From assembly GCF_947179165.1 (NCBI RefSeq), contig NC_077245.1:3177001-3241000 (forward strand): DNA of 64,000 nucleotides. Reading direction: 5' to 3'. The position numbers and the translations under genes are program-made. The DNA comes from Solanum dulcamara. Lineage: Eukaryota > Streptophyta > Magnoliopsida > Solanales > Solanaceae. This document shows positions 1-24,400 of the stretch, one piece after another; the stretch's first letter is position 1, and every line of letters starts with the position of its first letter. The notes under the pieces were generated by a model. It did not search any database. It was given only the letters and a program-made list of their open reading frames with translations, and was not told the DNA's origin.

Positions 1-195
1 TAAGCTTATTTAAGTTCGTCTTCGAATGACCCAATTCATTACGTTAGATTTGGCCCATTCTTGTGTTTTAAAAGGAAATTACAATTCAATATATTCTAGA
101 TAGTCTAATTTATATAGGAAAATTTATCTAAATTTCACTAGTTTATAAGCTAATTACTTAGAAACACTATAGTTTGCAACATTATGTATCTAATC

Positions 196-321
196 ATCGA
201 CCTACAAGGAGAGGAAGGTCATTCAGAACCTGCTGGCTCCAGAGGCCCTTATGGTATTTCGTACACATTCCGACAATTGACTGAGCGAATAGGTCAACTT
301 CAAAGTGAATTTGTTGTGTGA
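196..321 (+). other. Possible terminal coding exon, unidentified
   Basis: A short open frame ending in TGA at 319-321 reads like protein (about 40 residues rich in Gly, Glu, Arg and Gln, ending ...TFRQLTERIGQLQSEFVV). It is much less AT-rich than its surroundings. An AG that could serve as acceptor lies at 206-207, just before the richer stretch. It may be the last exon of a gene that starts left of the window, or a relic of one. I do not recognise the family. The longer minus-strand frame over the same bases has no supporting features and looks like its shadow. Confidence 0.25.
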
Positions 322-599
322 ATAGTGTGTTATGACCGGTGGCTGCCTGCTTGGTGGGGCGAAAGTCAAGTCGAAGGCAAATGGATTCCCTTGCTTGAGC
401 AATAAAAAAAGTCTATGATTCTCATCTCGAAAACGAGTAATTATATATGTGTGTAACAAAAGTGTATAAATGATATATGCTCCGATCATATTAATAAGCT
501 ACATCGTCGAAAGGTATATTTAGTAATTCCATGCATTCCTTCCCATTTGCTTGTAATAATATACTACAACTAGCATATTTGGCAAAACAAAACTTGATA

Positions 600-1245
600 G
601 CGCTACTATATATAATTAGGAAAAATTACACAAAATAGATCTAATTGTGAAACTATATACCCAAATTGAATCCAACTCAAACAATTTATCCTTAATAGAC
701 TCATGACCCAAACTATTTACCTTCCTACCCTCCTTTCTCCCTTTTAATTTCGCTCATGACGTCATGCTGACATCATCATCACTGCTATGAAATAATCCTC
801 TGTGATACTCCATTGATATATGAATACCATATTGATATCATCTAAGATTGAGCCTAATTCTCTGTGATACTCCGTTGGTATATTGACACCCTATCAATAT
901 CATATACGATTGAGCTCTTTTTTAAGAAATAAAAATAAAATAATTAAAAGAAAATTATTAAAATCACAATCTTATTTATAAAACTCTAAATAAGTAAATA
1001 TATTTTTTGTGATACTCCGTCGGTATATTGATACCATATCGATATCATATAGAACTGAATTTAGTCCTCTGTGATACTCCGTCGGTATATTGATACCCTA
1101 TCGGTATCATGTAGGGCTGATGCGCGAATTTTAAAATAAATTTATGTTAGTTTAAAATTTTTAAAAAAGGTATAAAAGTAATGGGGCCTTTAAGGGTAAA
1201 TACTTTTCCTTTGGGAGTATAAATATTATTTTCCCATATAATTAT
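600..1245. repeat. Unclassified non-coding element with four internal direct repeats
   Basis: A block of about 650 bp opens with text resembling the start of a second block at 59560 (both carry 'acaaa' then 'ccaaactatttac'). It holds four imperfect copies of a roughly 50-bp unit built on 'gtgatactcc(a/g)t(t/c)ggtat...gatatcat', at about 797-850, 861-912, 1009-1052 and 1069-1112. No coding frame is present. It is probably a non-autonomous transposon or its remains. Confidence 0.5.
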
Positions 1246-1307
1246 TACTTATTAGTAATTTATTATGCTTCCATGTGATTATTTTATTCGTTTTATTATT
1301 CATAATG

Positions 1308-2055
1308 ATATTCTACAAAGTGGTGGTTAGACCGGCTATGTTGTATGGGGCAGAGTGTTGGCCAGTTAAGATCTCTCACATTCAAAAGATGAAAGTTGCC
1401 GAGATAAAAATGTTGAGATGGATGTGTGGTCACACCAGGAGCGACAAGATTAGAAATGAGGCTATTCGGGACAAGGTAGGAGTGGCCTCGGTGGAAGACA
1501 AGATGCGGGAAATGCGACTGAGATGGTTTGGGCATGTGAAGAGGAGAGACACAGATGACCCAGTGGGGAGGTGTGAGAGGTTGGCCATGGATGGTTACAG
1601 AAGAGGTAGGGGTAGGCCGAAGAAGTATTGGGGAGAGGTGATTAGACAGGACATGGCTCAGTTACAGCTTACCGAGGACATGACCTTAGATAGGAGGGTG
1701 TTGAGGACCCACATTAGGGTAGAAGGCTAGTACATAGTCTCGTTATTCTTCCCTATTCATAGGCGCACTAGCACATTACAATTTCTTGTGCTCTCATTTC
1801 TGCTATTTCTGTTACTATTTATTACTTTCAGTACTTTTGATTACTCTATTTTATCTGTGATGCCTTCGTTATTTATTTTCCTATAGCGCTTTGAATTTCT
1901 TAACTTTATCTGACCCCCTTTTGTGCCTTTTTTGAGCCGAGGGTCTCTCGAAAACAACCGTCCTACCTTGGTAGGAGTAAGGTCTGCGTACACTCTACCC
2001 TCCTCAGACCCCACGTTGTGGGATTTCACTGGGTTGTTGTTGTTGTTGTTGTTGT
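1308..2055 (+). mobile_element. 5'-truncated RTE-type LINE (reverse transcriptase C-terminus plus 3' UTR)
   Basis: The open frame to the TAG at 1728-1730 encodes the C-terminal end of a non-LTR reverse transcriptase. Landmarks are [45 protein letters not shown] and GRGRPKKYW. This ending is typical of the very common solanaceous RTE LINEs. It is followed by a UTR carrying the family hallmark 'aaggtctgcgtacactctac', a small 'ccccacgttgtgggat' hairpin and a (TTG)n tail at about 2033-2055. The catalytic palm domain is missing, so this is a dead 5'-truncated insertion. Confidence 0.85.
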
Positions 2056-2184
2056 AATGATATTATTATACGTAATAACATGTCATACTGTCATTATGGT
2101 TTAGGGTGCATGTATGACGAACTCACATTAGCTAGCATTAGAAGCTACGGCTGTTCCAATATTTAAACTTTTAAATTTAAACAG

Positions 2185-2313
<129 letters not shown>

Positions 2314-3219
2314 GGTAAAAAATAATTACACCCATCCATTGTGTTTATACCATAAAAATTTAAAGTAAGGAAAAACAAACTCCACTAATGATATTTTATG
2401 TTGATTGTGTACTCCCGTCTTTCAACATATATTATCGTCACTCCCCTCCACCCCCAAAACACATAGCCCTCATTCCCCACACTCCTACTTTTAGAATAAG
2501 ATTTTTTGTTTATCTATCATACACACAATTAAATTTCTCTTATTTGGTAAAACAATGCACATTATTGACTTATAATTAGAGACCGATGCGGACACATCAC
2601 ACAAGTCATTTTACATGGTTCTTCCGTACAAAAAAAGATACAAATATATGACGGACAAACTATATATTAATTTAAGGCGACCAAATAAATATATGATGCA
2701 TTTTTATGCTGTTTGCCATTAGAGCAAAAACAAAAGGAAAGGAAAGGAATTTAGTAGAAAAGTAGAAGGGGAAATCATCTTTCCACTTCAGCTTTTTTGT
2801 ATCTTTTATTTTGTGTTTTTTTTTCCTTCTCACAGAAAACGACGTACTAAAACTTTAAAATAACATTAAACAAAAAAACTTTAGTATAAAATTATAATAA
2901 TTAGATAATTTTTTGGAGTGCAAGTGGGAGTGGCTGCTTTCATTTCCATCGTTGATCTATCAATAAGTATCAAACACTCTTATTCCATTTGCCCATAGCA
3001 TTTAAATAGTCCAGGCTTTACTATGGGCCCATAAGGCCCAATATCTGGGCCCATAGAAGGTGCTAGTGGGGATTTGCACAAATTGCCGTTTTAAGGACGC
3101 TATTTTATTCCATTTAACATTTTTAGCAAGTTGCCTAAAAGTTTTTTACCCTCCTAGCCTATAATAGATCGTAGCCGTCCAGAATCTTAATAAATTATTT
3201 GATTGGCCGTTTGAACTTT

Positions 3220-3395
3220 CAGGGGCTATTTGGTTGGAAATAAGTTATCTCAAGATTAATTATTTGGGGATAAGTTATCTCATATACATGGTGGGATAAC
3301 TTATCCCAACTTATTCCGTCACTATGATATAAATTGTGGGATAAGTAATCCTAAACATGACAACCAAACAAGACACCAAAATTTTATTCTTAAAC
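3220..3395. mobile_element. Short foldback MITE remnant
   Basis: The left part carries 'ggataagttatctc' and the right part 'gggataacttatccc', with the outer ends 'ggctatttggttgg' and 'ccaaacaagacacc' roughly complementary. This is the look of a small non-autonomous DNA transposon. Target duplications are not clear. Confidence 0.5.
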
Positions 3396-5634
3396 AATTT
3401 TTTTATCCTATGACTATTTATTTTTATCACTCACAACAAACGACCCCTTACGGTAAGGATTCAATTTCTCACTTTGTAATCTCTACCCCAATATCCCCTA
3501 GACCTATTTTTTTTTATTAAAAAAATCATAATCGTCGATGATATATACTCATTGTATAAAAAATATATACCGATAAATATATAGTCAGTATATACATTAA
3601 TTATATAATAATTATATGCTTAGGGTGTGTTCGATATTATTTTGAAAATAACTTCTCTAATAAAAATAAAAAACAATTAATTTCACAAATATCATTTCAC
3701 ATTAATTGTATCCTCTTCAATACCCTCTAACACGCCTCATCGAAGAAGGCATAAGGTGAAATTTATTTATTTTTGTTTTTGAGGGGGGTGGGTGGGTTTG
3801 TGTGGGGATGGATTTGGCAATTATATGAATAATGGTAGGGCCAAATAATAATAAAGACAGTTCAATTGACATGTTACAATTACTCCTAAGCTACATCTTA
3901 TATAGGGTTATACATATCATTATCAAACAGAAAAAAGAAACAATTTGTTCATTTTTATATATCTTTTTTCATTCATGCGATTGCCTGACTTAGGTTTTTG
4001 GCATTATGTGTTCATTTATTCCTTTATAAATTTCTATCTCTCTGAATCTTTTTTTTTAATTTCTCATATTTTAATTATTTAATTTAAATCCTTGACTTGG
4101 TTGTTTCTGATAGGTGCCAGCAATAAATTAAATGGGAATTTATCACAATATCTTGTTTCTTCTAGTTATTTAATGATGGATATGATGACATGTCATGGGA
4201 GATTTTTCAATGACATGTACCTTCGATCATGATGCTTAGCTAACCCTCCATTTTTCTTTCAAATTTATTCTCAATTGTGTGACCATATATATCTCATCCA
4301 AAAATTTAATTAAATAGTCTGAACGAATACATTTTTAATTATTTAATCATGTCATTAGCAAGCACAATATCATGGACATAATAGAATTTCATTTACAAGT
4401 TCAATAGAATTCAGTAATTTTAGCTCAACTTATTTTTTCATATATATGTATAGTTAATTTCTCATTTTGAAGTTATGGTTTGCTGATTGTTTCTTTACCT
4501 AACTTACTAGCTCTAAAACACGAGTAACTCGTTAATAAACTAATGTCTCATCATGACAAGCTGGAGTGCTTTTTAAATTAATTGAATTTCGATTATTTTA
4601 AGACATAAAATATAAGACATGACATGAGAATGTTGTTGTGAAGTTATAAAGTTTCATTTTTAAAATGCAATAAAAGATTAATCCAATCAAATTATTACAC
4701 GAATTATTTAGGAGAGAAACGGAAAATCCAGAAAATGGACCCCCTCTACCAACTCTTGTGGGTTGCCAAAGCCAATGGTTACTGTGACAAGAAGTTGTTC
4801 GATTTTCATATACTTGGATTTTGCCTTAACCTATTAGAATTAAGTGTTTGTTTTTTTTAATTTTGTGTGAGCTCGTTCATATTAATAGTTCCAAATTTAA
4901 ATAAAAGAGAAGAATTATCGAGGATCAATTGGAAACAGATTTTCTGTCTCATAAAAATAGAGATAAAATTGTGTACATTTTATTCTTTTAAAATTTTATT
5001 TATGAGATTACATTAAATTTATTGTTGTTGTATTAGAAGTATATTTTAATTAATTGCTGACTCGAGTGTGTTAAGGACGCAGAAAAGTTCAAATGGTTAA
5101 TCCCACTGGTGGATTAATTCTTTGTTTATATTTATTGTCTTTGGCATTATATGCGTAAAGGGATATGTTTAAATATGGTAAATGAATCTAATTGGGACTT
5201 ATAATTAGCAAAATGTACGAATAGCAGCTTATTTGAAAAATAACATTTTTTACTACTGACATTTTCATGTTTCACTAATTAAACGAAAGAAATTCATTTA
5301 ATGTGTGAATTTTTGCTTCAAAAGTATAGTACGTACTAACGTACGTATTACAGTTAAGTGTTTTGAGTCCCCATTATTTATAAGATAATTTCAAATAAAT
5401 ATTAATTGATTTTTTTTAAATTCTCGTTTGATGTCCCGTACCTATTTAATGGCCCTTATTAATCCAGTTGGAAATAACACCAATGATCTTGGAATTGACT
5501 GGCTTAAATCTTTGACCCATGTTTACCCCATGAATAAACTTTTAAAGTTAAAAGTTGAATTGTTAAACTTCACGAGGTCTAAAATTTAAAATCAATTATA
5601 TTCACTGTCATTCTTATAAGGAAACTTACATAAA

Positions 5635-5990
5635 TATACAATATTAAGAAAATATTTACCATTTATAACAATAAAAAAAAATTTCACTGAACACTTATAA
5701 TACATTTATAATACAGTTTTAATACATATTGCAGAGAACTATTTATAAAACATATATAATACAAGTTTTATAGATGAATAATACATTTATCACATACTTT
5801 AATAGACTTATAATACATTATGTCGGTTTCTTACTACACAAACATAATATATATTTTAAAACACTTATAATACATTTATATTGTATGCATAATTCACTTT
5901 TAATACAAGTGTAGATTTATCATAATATTGCTATGTATTGCTATAAATGATAATAAATAAAAAATATCGCTAAAATCAGTAATTAATTTT
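5635..5990. repeat. AT-rich repeat block built on 'cacttataatacattta'
   Basis: At least two close copies of 'acttataatacatttata' (about 5693 and 5863) and many variants ('aatacagttttaatac', 'aataatacatttatcac') occur in both orientations. The two ends are loosely complementary ('accatttataacaat' against 'ctataaatgataat'), which suggests a foldback element. No coding capacity. Confidence 0.45.
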
Positions 5991-7991
5991 TAAAAAGCAC
6001 TCAATCAAGTAATTTTTCCTTCTTATAAATCACCCCTAAGCTGGTTGTGTAAGGCCCATTAAAAAAGGAAATAATATTCCTTATCAGGATTTTTTCTTCT
6101 TATTCCCAAGATCCAAATACACGACTCAGATTAGAATGGAGAAATTCTATCAATTTCATCACAACTTTCATAATATTTAAAAATAATAACTAATAAAAAT
6201 GTGTCATGAGTACAAATATCATATTTTTTTTAACTTCTATGAATCAAGCTCGAGATATCTGTTTGGGCGAAGATTCTTGCCTATCTTACACAAAACTCGG
6301 TGATATTTAAAAGTGTACCTAACCTAGGTTTTTTCCCTTTGCGAGTGACCAATGTCTTTCTATTTTAGCTTTTATATTTTTCCTTTTCCATTGGCCGGTA
6401 TCACGTGTGGTGAGATAATAATCCACGAAACATGTGATAGCAAGGCAAATTTCATGATATTTTCATTCATTCATTCAATAAAGTACCTTTTTATTTATTT
6501 TTAGTAATAAACGATACAACCCTATAAGTGTTAAACTAACTTCATAAGCATCAAATTAAATTCCAAAACTTGTGCACGATAAGATGGATGGTGGTTGTCA
6601 CCATCTACACACCTTTATTCAAAAAACAAAAAAACAAAAAATTAATAAGAAAAAAAGAAAAGAAAGAAGTAGTCCCCCACAAAGGCTCATAATTTAAGAA
6701 GAGAGAGGGAAGGGCACATATATACAGTTGTAGGTTCATCTGGTATAAGTCGGAAAGAACACCTCATGGCATTCTCCGACACTACAAGAGTGGTCCCTTT
6801 CTTATGAAAGTTACTCCTAATAATACCAAGCCCTCGAGACGGAGTTAGCATTTTAACTTTATGTGTTATGTATATTAGAACGATAATTTTAAATATTAAT
6901 AATCAAATACTAAATTTGATATTTATACATATTTTATGTATTCTTTAACAAAAGTATAGTGTTCGAATAAAAGTTATTGGATTTGATCGAATCTATATTC
7001 CACCTTCTAGCTCCGATCTTGACCACTATTACTATTACGTGGCTGTTATTACTCTCTTTGGACAACGTAACTATTAGTGTGTGCACACCCTTTAAGGCTC
7101 ACTGCTTGTTTTTGTAACACTTTTAATTTAAGTTGTCATTAAACAGCCACTATGATTGAGTATTTTTTTTCCCCCTATGATTGAGTATTTGAGTTCTTTA
7201 ATATGGCATTAGCTTGCTTACTTGGAAAACTAATGAGGGTGTGAGTCAATTTAAATTTAGGATTTGAAGTTAGTGGATTTAAAAGTTAGTGATATGTAAC
7301 ATAGTTCGAGTGCCGATAATGAGTTTTTGATTTAGTTTAGTATATAAAATCCGTTCTAGATTCGCCTGATAGAAAGGATAACTTAATAGTATGTTAGTCT
7401 AAACTTTTGATCATACAAAATAGAAATTAGAAAATCCAGAAGAATTGAATTTCTAACGAGGTATGCAAACTGCCCAATTAACGTCTAGATATTAGTTGAA
7501 GCTTAAACCAATAGACATTCTAATTTCATATCATCACTTAGAAACACATCTTAATTATTATTTATTTATTTTCAAAAAAGGGAAACAATAAACAAACAAA
7601 GATACACTTAAGTTGTGTCACCAAAAGTGGTGTTTGTATCACTAAAAATCATATTAAAATTAAACTAATGTGTGTGCTTACCTTGTATGATGCGTGCTTA
7701 CAAAAAAGACTCCCATTAATTATATTTAATTATTATTATAATAACATATCATTTTTCTAAACAGAAAAAGGAAAGTTACATATTCTCAAATAAAAAATAA
7801 TTAAAATTTACAAAGCCTTGAACGATGGAAGTAGTGCTTTTCATGGGATAACAAAATTTCAACCTTTATCACCAGTGACTTTCACTGACCCTGTTTCTTT
7901 TACATTTTTTATACTTTAAAAGCACATATACAAATGATAAGTTGGTAATTATTTATATTTATTAGATACATTAAAAAAAAAAAAAGTTTCT

Positions 7992-8075
7992 ATGAAAGCG
8001 AAGGGAGGTGATAGTGAAGAAGAAGAGAGAAGGCGACCCATTCTCTCTTCTTCTTCTGTCTTTTTTTCTTATTAG
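7992..8075 (+). promoter_or_regulatory. Possible upstream ORF in the leader of the BEL gene
   Basis: An ATG at 7992 opens a 27-codon frame closed by TAG at 8073-8075, about 180 bp before the main ATG. It runs through a GA-rich then CT-rich tract. Such tracts are common in plant leaders near transcription starts. If the transcript begins upstream of 7992, this uORF could reduce translation of the main frame. No transcript evidence is available here. Confidence 0.35.
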
Positions 8076-8252
8076 TATTTTGATTGCGAATTTTTTTTAT
8101 CAGTACTACTACTTCGCTTCTATTAAAAGAGATTTCCGTTTTGTTTAGAGAAAATTCTATAATCCATAGGCAAAATTAACAACTTTAGTACTCTCAGCAA
8201 AAAAATAATAATAATAAAAGTGTGGTGTGTTGGAGAAGAAAAGGAAAATTCC

Positions 8253-19345
<11,093 letters not shown>

Positions 19346-21482
19346 TTACTATTATTATCAACAATTTTAAGTTTAAAGAGTAGAAATAAGAAATGAAAAG
19401 TAATGTAATGTATGAATTTACTTGATAATATCTAAGTTTGGAGTATTGGATATCAATTGTATAAATGAGAAATTTGTAATCGTATTTTCGTGAATTGATA
19501 CATAGGTTATGTAAAAGAAAAAACTTTTACGGGTAATTTATGGAAATGTAGTGAGTTGAGTTCTCTATATACCAATTAGAGTAATTTATCTATGTGCTTA
19601 TATTTAATTTTGTTTTCTAACTCTTGAAGTTCTTATTTATGAAGCTATAGCTAGGTAACATCGGGTGTTATAGTTGTTTTCACCTATCCCGATTATTTTT
19701 CATTTTCAAGATTTAAAATCTTTGATTGAGAATATAGAAATTTATGTGTGCACAATCTTTGATATAAAGATATCATTAGTTCTCTTTACATTCAGTTTTT
19801 CTAGCCAATCATGACATATATAAGTAAATGATTACTAGAGTGAATCATTCTTTGATTATTGATAGTTATCTTTGTAGAATCTAGTAAAAATGAGCACTTT
19901 TTGGATTCATTTTTATTTTCCTAGGCTCTAGCCTCTAGCTATAGCTGCGACCAACTCCTAGCTAGAATGGTCCCTGCTAGTTTCTAATAATCAAAATAGT
20001 TTATCAACTCCACATCAATCATTAAGCAGTAAACTATCCAATGTATTCCATTCGTACGTAACTGTCGGTGTCCTCTATCTTCCTTTTCCCCACCTTAGGA
20101 GCTCACATAATAACTCGAATTCACAACTTTAGAATTGGAGTCGAAAAATGTATATCATCCGAGCAACTTCTATCATCTGTGTCCTCTATTGAACTTAAGT
20201 AACACTTCTTTTTTCTTCGCCACAACTTAAGAACAACATAAGCATTTAATTCATACTCCATCCATCTGTTTCAATATATTTGTCTTACTTTCCTTTTTAG
20301 TTCATATCAAAAAGAATATTTTTTTCCTTATTTGGTAACTCTTTAATTGAAATTTTTCATATGACATATTTAAGACCACAAGATTAAAAAATATTTTGGT
20401 ACATTCCACATATATATCTTTAGTTTAAGATCATAAAATTCAAAAATCTTTTTTGTTTTCTTAAATTTCGTACCAATCAAAATCAAACAAACAAATTAAA
20501 ACAGAGAAAATATTTGAAAGTTTGTCATATCTGGTCTTTTGATTTGAGTCATCGTATCGTTTGATTCTATTAAAACAACAACAAAAAAAAAGGCAAAATC
20601 ACAAAGACAATATTTTCAAAGGGATGTAATACGTAGTTATAAAAAGCATGGCAATGGATTAATTATCACAAAATCAGTACATATGTCGTTGTAGTGATTA
20701 ATGAATCTTAACTATATAATTGTCCTGGCTTGATTGTTAGTATTCACACAACAATTGGATTTAATTTCCTCAACCTAGGATTAAACTAAGGTTATCCCAG
20801 TAGGAGGTTGCTTTCAACTTACATATATAGAAAATGACTCATTTGATCAGTCGTCGAGTACCTGAAATAGTCTATCTATATTTATAAGGTACAAGTAAGG
20901 TTTGCGTACTCATCACCCTTTTCATAGGTCTGGATGGAGTTTCAAGGTACCAAGTTCATCTGAACCTAATATCTTCTACATGAAGCATAAATTATGTAGA
21001 AAAAAAATCACTAAAATTGCAATAAATACTTAATAGATATGAACTCATAAATTTAAATAATATCTAACAGATTCAATACTAAAATTAACCTCAATAGTTG
21101 AACCCATAAAGTTTAAATTTTAAATCCATTTTTACCTCACAGACCCTACGATTAGAATAGTAAATAAATATGGCAATCAAGTAACTTTCTATCACCTGTA
21201 AAAATTCATGGATGGTACGGTGTAAAAAAAAAATCTTTACATTTTACCATAGCGGTAACAAAGGTTTAAATTACATTCATAATCAGTCTTAACAATAACT
21301 TAATTACATTTGATCGCGTACGAGAGGAAGCAAGAAAAAAGTATGCTGAACCCACAATCGAACAACAATAAAAGAATATTTGCACATGGTTGATTAATTA
21401 ATTAATTAATTAATCATTGTACTTAATATAAACATTAATCAGTTTGATAATCTTGGAACAAAATTGGAGTCTCCATTAATGT
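19346..21482. other. Intergenic region between convergent BEL and 5-phosphatase genes
   Basis: It contains the 3' UTRs of both genes, a MITE at 20252-20516 and a possible SINE relic near 20880-20935 ('aagtaaggtttgcgtactca'). A short (ATTA)n run is at about 21392-21413. No gene is seen. Confidence 0.6.
20252..20516. mobile_element. Stowaway-like MITE
   Basis: It starts 'tactccatccatctgtttca' and runs through 'tttgtcttactttccttttt' to a right end 'acaaattaaaacagagaaaa'. The same internal order ('atcaaaaagaata', 'acatatttaa.accacaagatt', 'ttttggtacattc') recurs at 45880-46130 and partly at 13438-13790. Confidence 0.6.
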
Positions 21483-24400
21483 TTATTTGTTCAATTTTAA
21501 GCAGAGATGAGCTTTGACTGGCTTATGATCAGAGCTTTGTATGCTTTCAATGGCTTCATAAGAATGTAAACTTGCATTTATATTGTTACTGTCTATCTTG
21601 AATAATATTCTGTCTGTCCATGATGGTACTCTAACCTGCCAAAAAAATTTAAGAACAAATAATTAATGTCAAATCAAAAAATATATATCAAGAGAAAATA
21701 CAGTTTTTATCCTAATTTATATGACACTCTTTTCAGTTTTTGATATTCGAAATGTCTGAAATATACTCTTATTTTTGTCACTCTTAAGAAAATTTCACTT
21801 TGGTAAAATATGAAGTGATGTTGGTTACATAAGAGAACAAGCGTTAGACACTAGTAATGCATTTTAAAGTTGTGAGAGCTTAGTCCCAAATCAAGTAATA
21901 GTACTAATGAGTATTTGGGTTATAATTGATGGTATTAGAATCACACTGCGTGTAACCTTGAACTAGATATGGTGGGATAAACCTCAGTGTTCAATTGAAT
22001 CTAGACGAATCTTATATATTTGAAATAGGTGGGACAGATCTCAAAGAAGAAACTAAGTCCCTAAGGGGTATATATATGTGACACCCAGACGAATTTCATA
22101 TCGATAAAACAAATAACAAATGCTAAAGTATATAAACAAGCCTTACACTCTAATGACATATTTTAAAGTTGTGTGGGCTTAGACCAAATATCACTAGTGA
22201 GCTAGGATGTTACAATATTTTTTGATAAAGTTACAGTTTAATGTCTTTAGATCATCTAGTTTACAAATTATATACCTAGTGTTTATGCAATGTATATCTT
22301 ATACTAAGTATATATATAAGTCAAATTAAGTACTACATCTTAAACTTAACACCTCAAATTATATATAAATTGTTAAGACTTATAAATTAATTAATTACCT
22401 TGTGACTGGTATCATAACTGCTGCTTCCAATATCATATTTGTAAGTTGGTTTGAAATCTAATGCACCTTCACAATAACCATTAAAAATCTCTCCTCTTTC
22501 TGCTTCTTGTAATAGTTGATCTTTGCTAGTTAGCATCTGCCAAAATTAGGGAAAACAAATTATTCAAATCTTTATACTATCTGTGTATATAATATATAAC
22601 TTAAATTCGTAAAAAAAAAATGTACATACTTGATGGAGATTTCCATGGATGAGATCTCTAGCAGGATAGGAATTTATGCCTTGGAGTCTATAGTTTAAAT
22701 CTCCCAACCATACAGTAAGCTGTGCAGATTTAGCATAAGGATTCCTATTCTTTGAGAAGAGTGAATTTGATATATGCTTGAACTGAAAATTCCTCTCTTC
22801 TACATTACGAGCATGAGCTGCAAAAAGGTAAAATTGAATCGATTAATTGCGTCTCAAAATAAGACTCTCTTAAAAAATATCGGAGTTTCTCTAACATGAC
22901 AATTAATTGAATTTGAATTTGTTTACTAAGCTAATAACAAAGATACACATAAAATTGCACGTTTTGATCCTCAAATAGCCTGGTCTTTATTCTTTGTCCA
23001 TTATCAATTGAACTTATGTCTAATGGGGCATAAGTTGTAAAGAAACTGAAGTCATGTCCGTACATAACTTATGAGATATTATAATAAGAAAATATTTATT
23101 TGCCTAGAAAAGTGCAAATGACAAACATATATTACTCCATTTACATTGGGCCTAGTGGGCAGTACGTAAGTTTGGAACTATTTAAGAAATGGCCCGAAAA
23201 GGATGGAGGCAATTATGAACTTTGAAATTTTGTGCCACCAACATTGCGTAATGAAATTCCTTTCCCAATATCCACAAACAGAAAAGAAAAATAATGAAAA
23301 TATTTATATTAGTTGTCCCTATTATTAAAATTAGTTATTTCAATTACTTGTCAATTTATAAAATTAAAAGAGAATTAATTAATTTTATTTATTTTACTTT
23401 TACAATTAATTCCTTTTAATCTTATTTATAATTTTTTAATAAGTGTTTATAGAAAAAGTGGACAATGAAGGAAGGGTCAAATTCTACAGGATCAAACCTA
23501 TGGGACTTAAGGAATGAGTCCTTTTAATCTTATTTATAATTTTTTAATAAGTGTTTATAGAAAAAGTAGACAATGAAGGAAAGATCAAATTCTACAGGAT
23601 CAAACCTATGGGACTTAAGGAATGATTCCTTTTAATCTTATTTATAATTTTTTAATAAGTGTTTATAGAAAAAGTGGACAATGAAGGAAGTATTTCTTAG
23701 TATATTTGTCAACATAGTCTAAGCAATTAGGTCTATTGTTAAGTCAATTTTTTTACCTACCTAGCTGCCACTCTTCCATACAAAGAATATAAAGTCTATA
23801 CAAATTAATTTAAGTCTAAAAAAATAAGAAGGTAGATGTGTCAAAAGGTTTTTGGTTGGATTGTTTGACTATACTGTACTCTCTCAATATTAATTTATAT
23901 GATATTTTTTTCTAAAAAAATATTTCATTCTTAAATTTCATGACCATCATATATAAAGTGTAAAGAAAAGAGTAGCTAAACATCTAAGGTGGATCGAAGT
24001 TGTGTACAACTTCAATTCTCTTTTATGTGTACGTATGACAATGAGACTGGAACCACAAAGTTAAATTTATATATTTAAAAGAGTAGTAATTTTGATTTGA
24101 GGAAGAATATATATAGATTAGGGAACTTACCAGAGAGGTGGCAAGAAATAAAAACCATTTGTATGCCTTTGTAGCTAATTCTAATAGCCACTGCTCCTTT
24201 TTTTCTTCTGATTAACCATCCTAATCCTCCAACTTCATGCTTATCCACTTTTACTTCTACATAAATTTATACATATATCATACATTAATTAATTAATAAC
24301 CCCATTTAATCAATTGACATAAAGTGTCAGTACAATTTATTTTGGGATAAATAAAAGAAACAAAGAAACTGTATATACCTCTTATAAATTTCTCTGAATT

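Larger units (their letters stand above)
2314..7979. other. AT-rich intergenic DNA and upstream region of the BEL gene
   Basis: No gene is visible. It holds a foldback MITE remnant (3220-3395) and a 'taatacattta' repeat block (5635-5990). A G-box-like CACGTG lies in the tract around 6400. The final part is presumably the promoter of the homeobox gene that follows. Confidence 0.6.
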
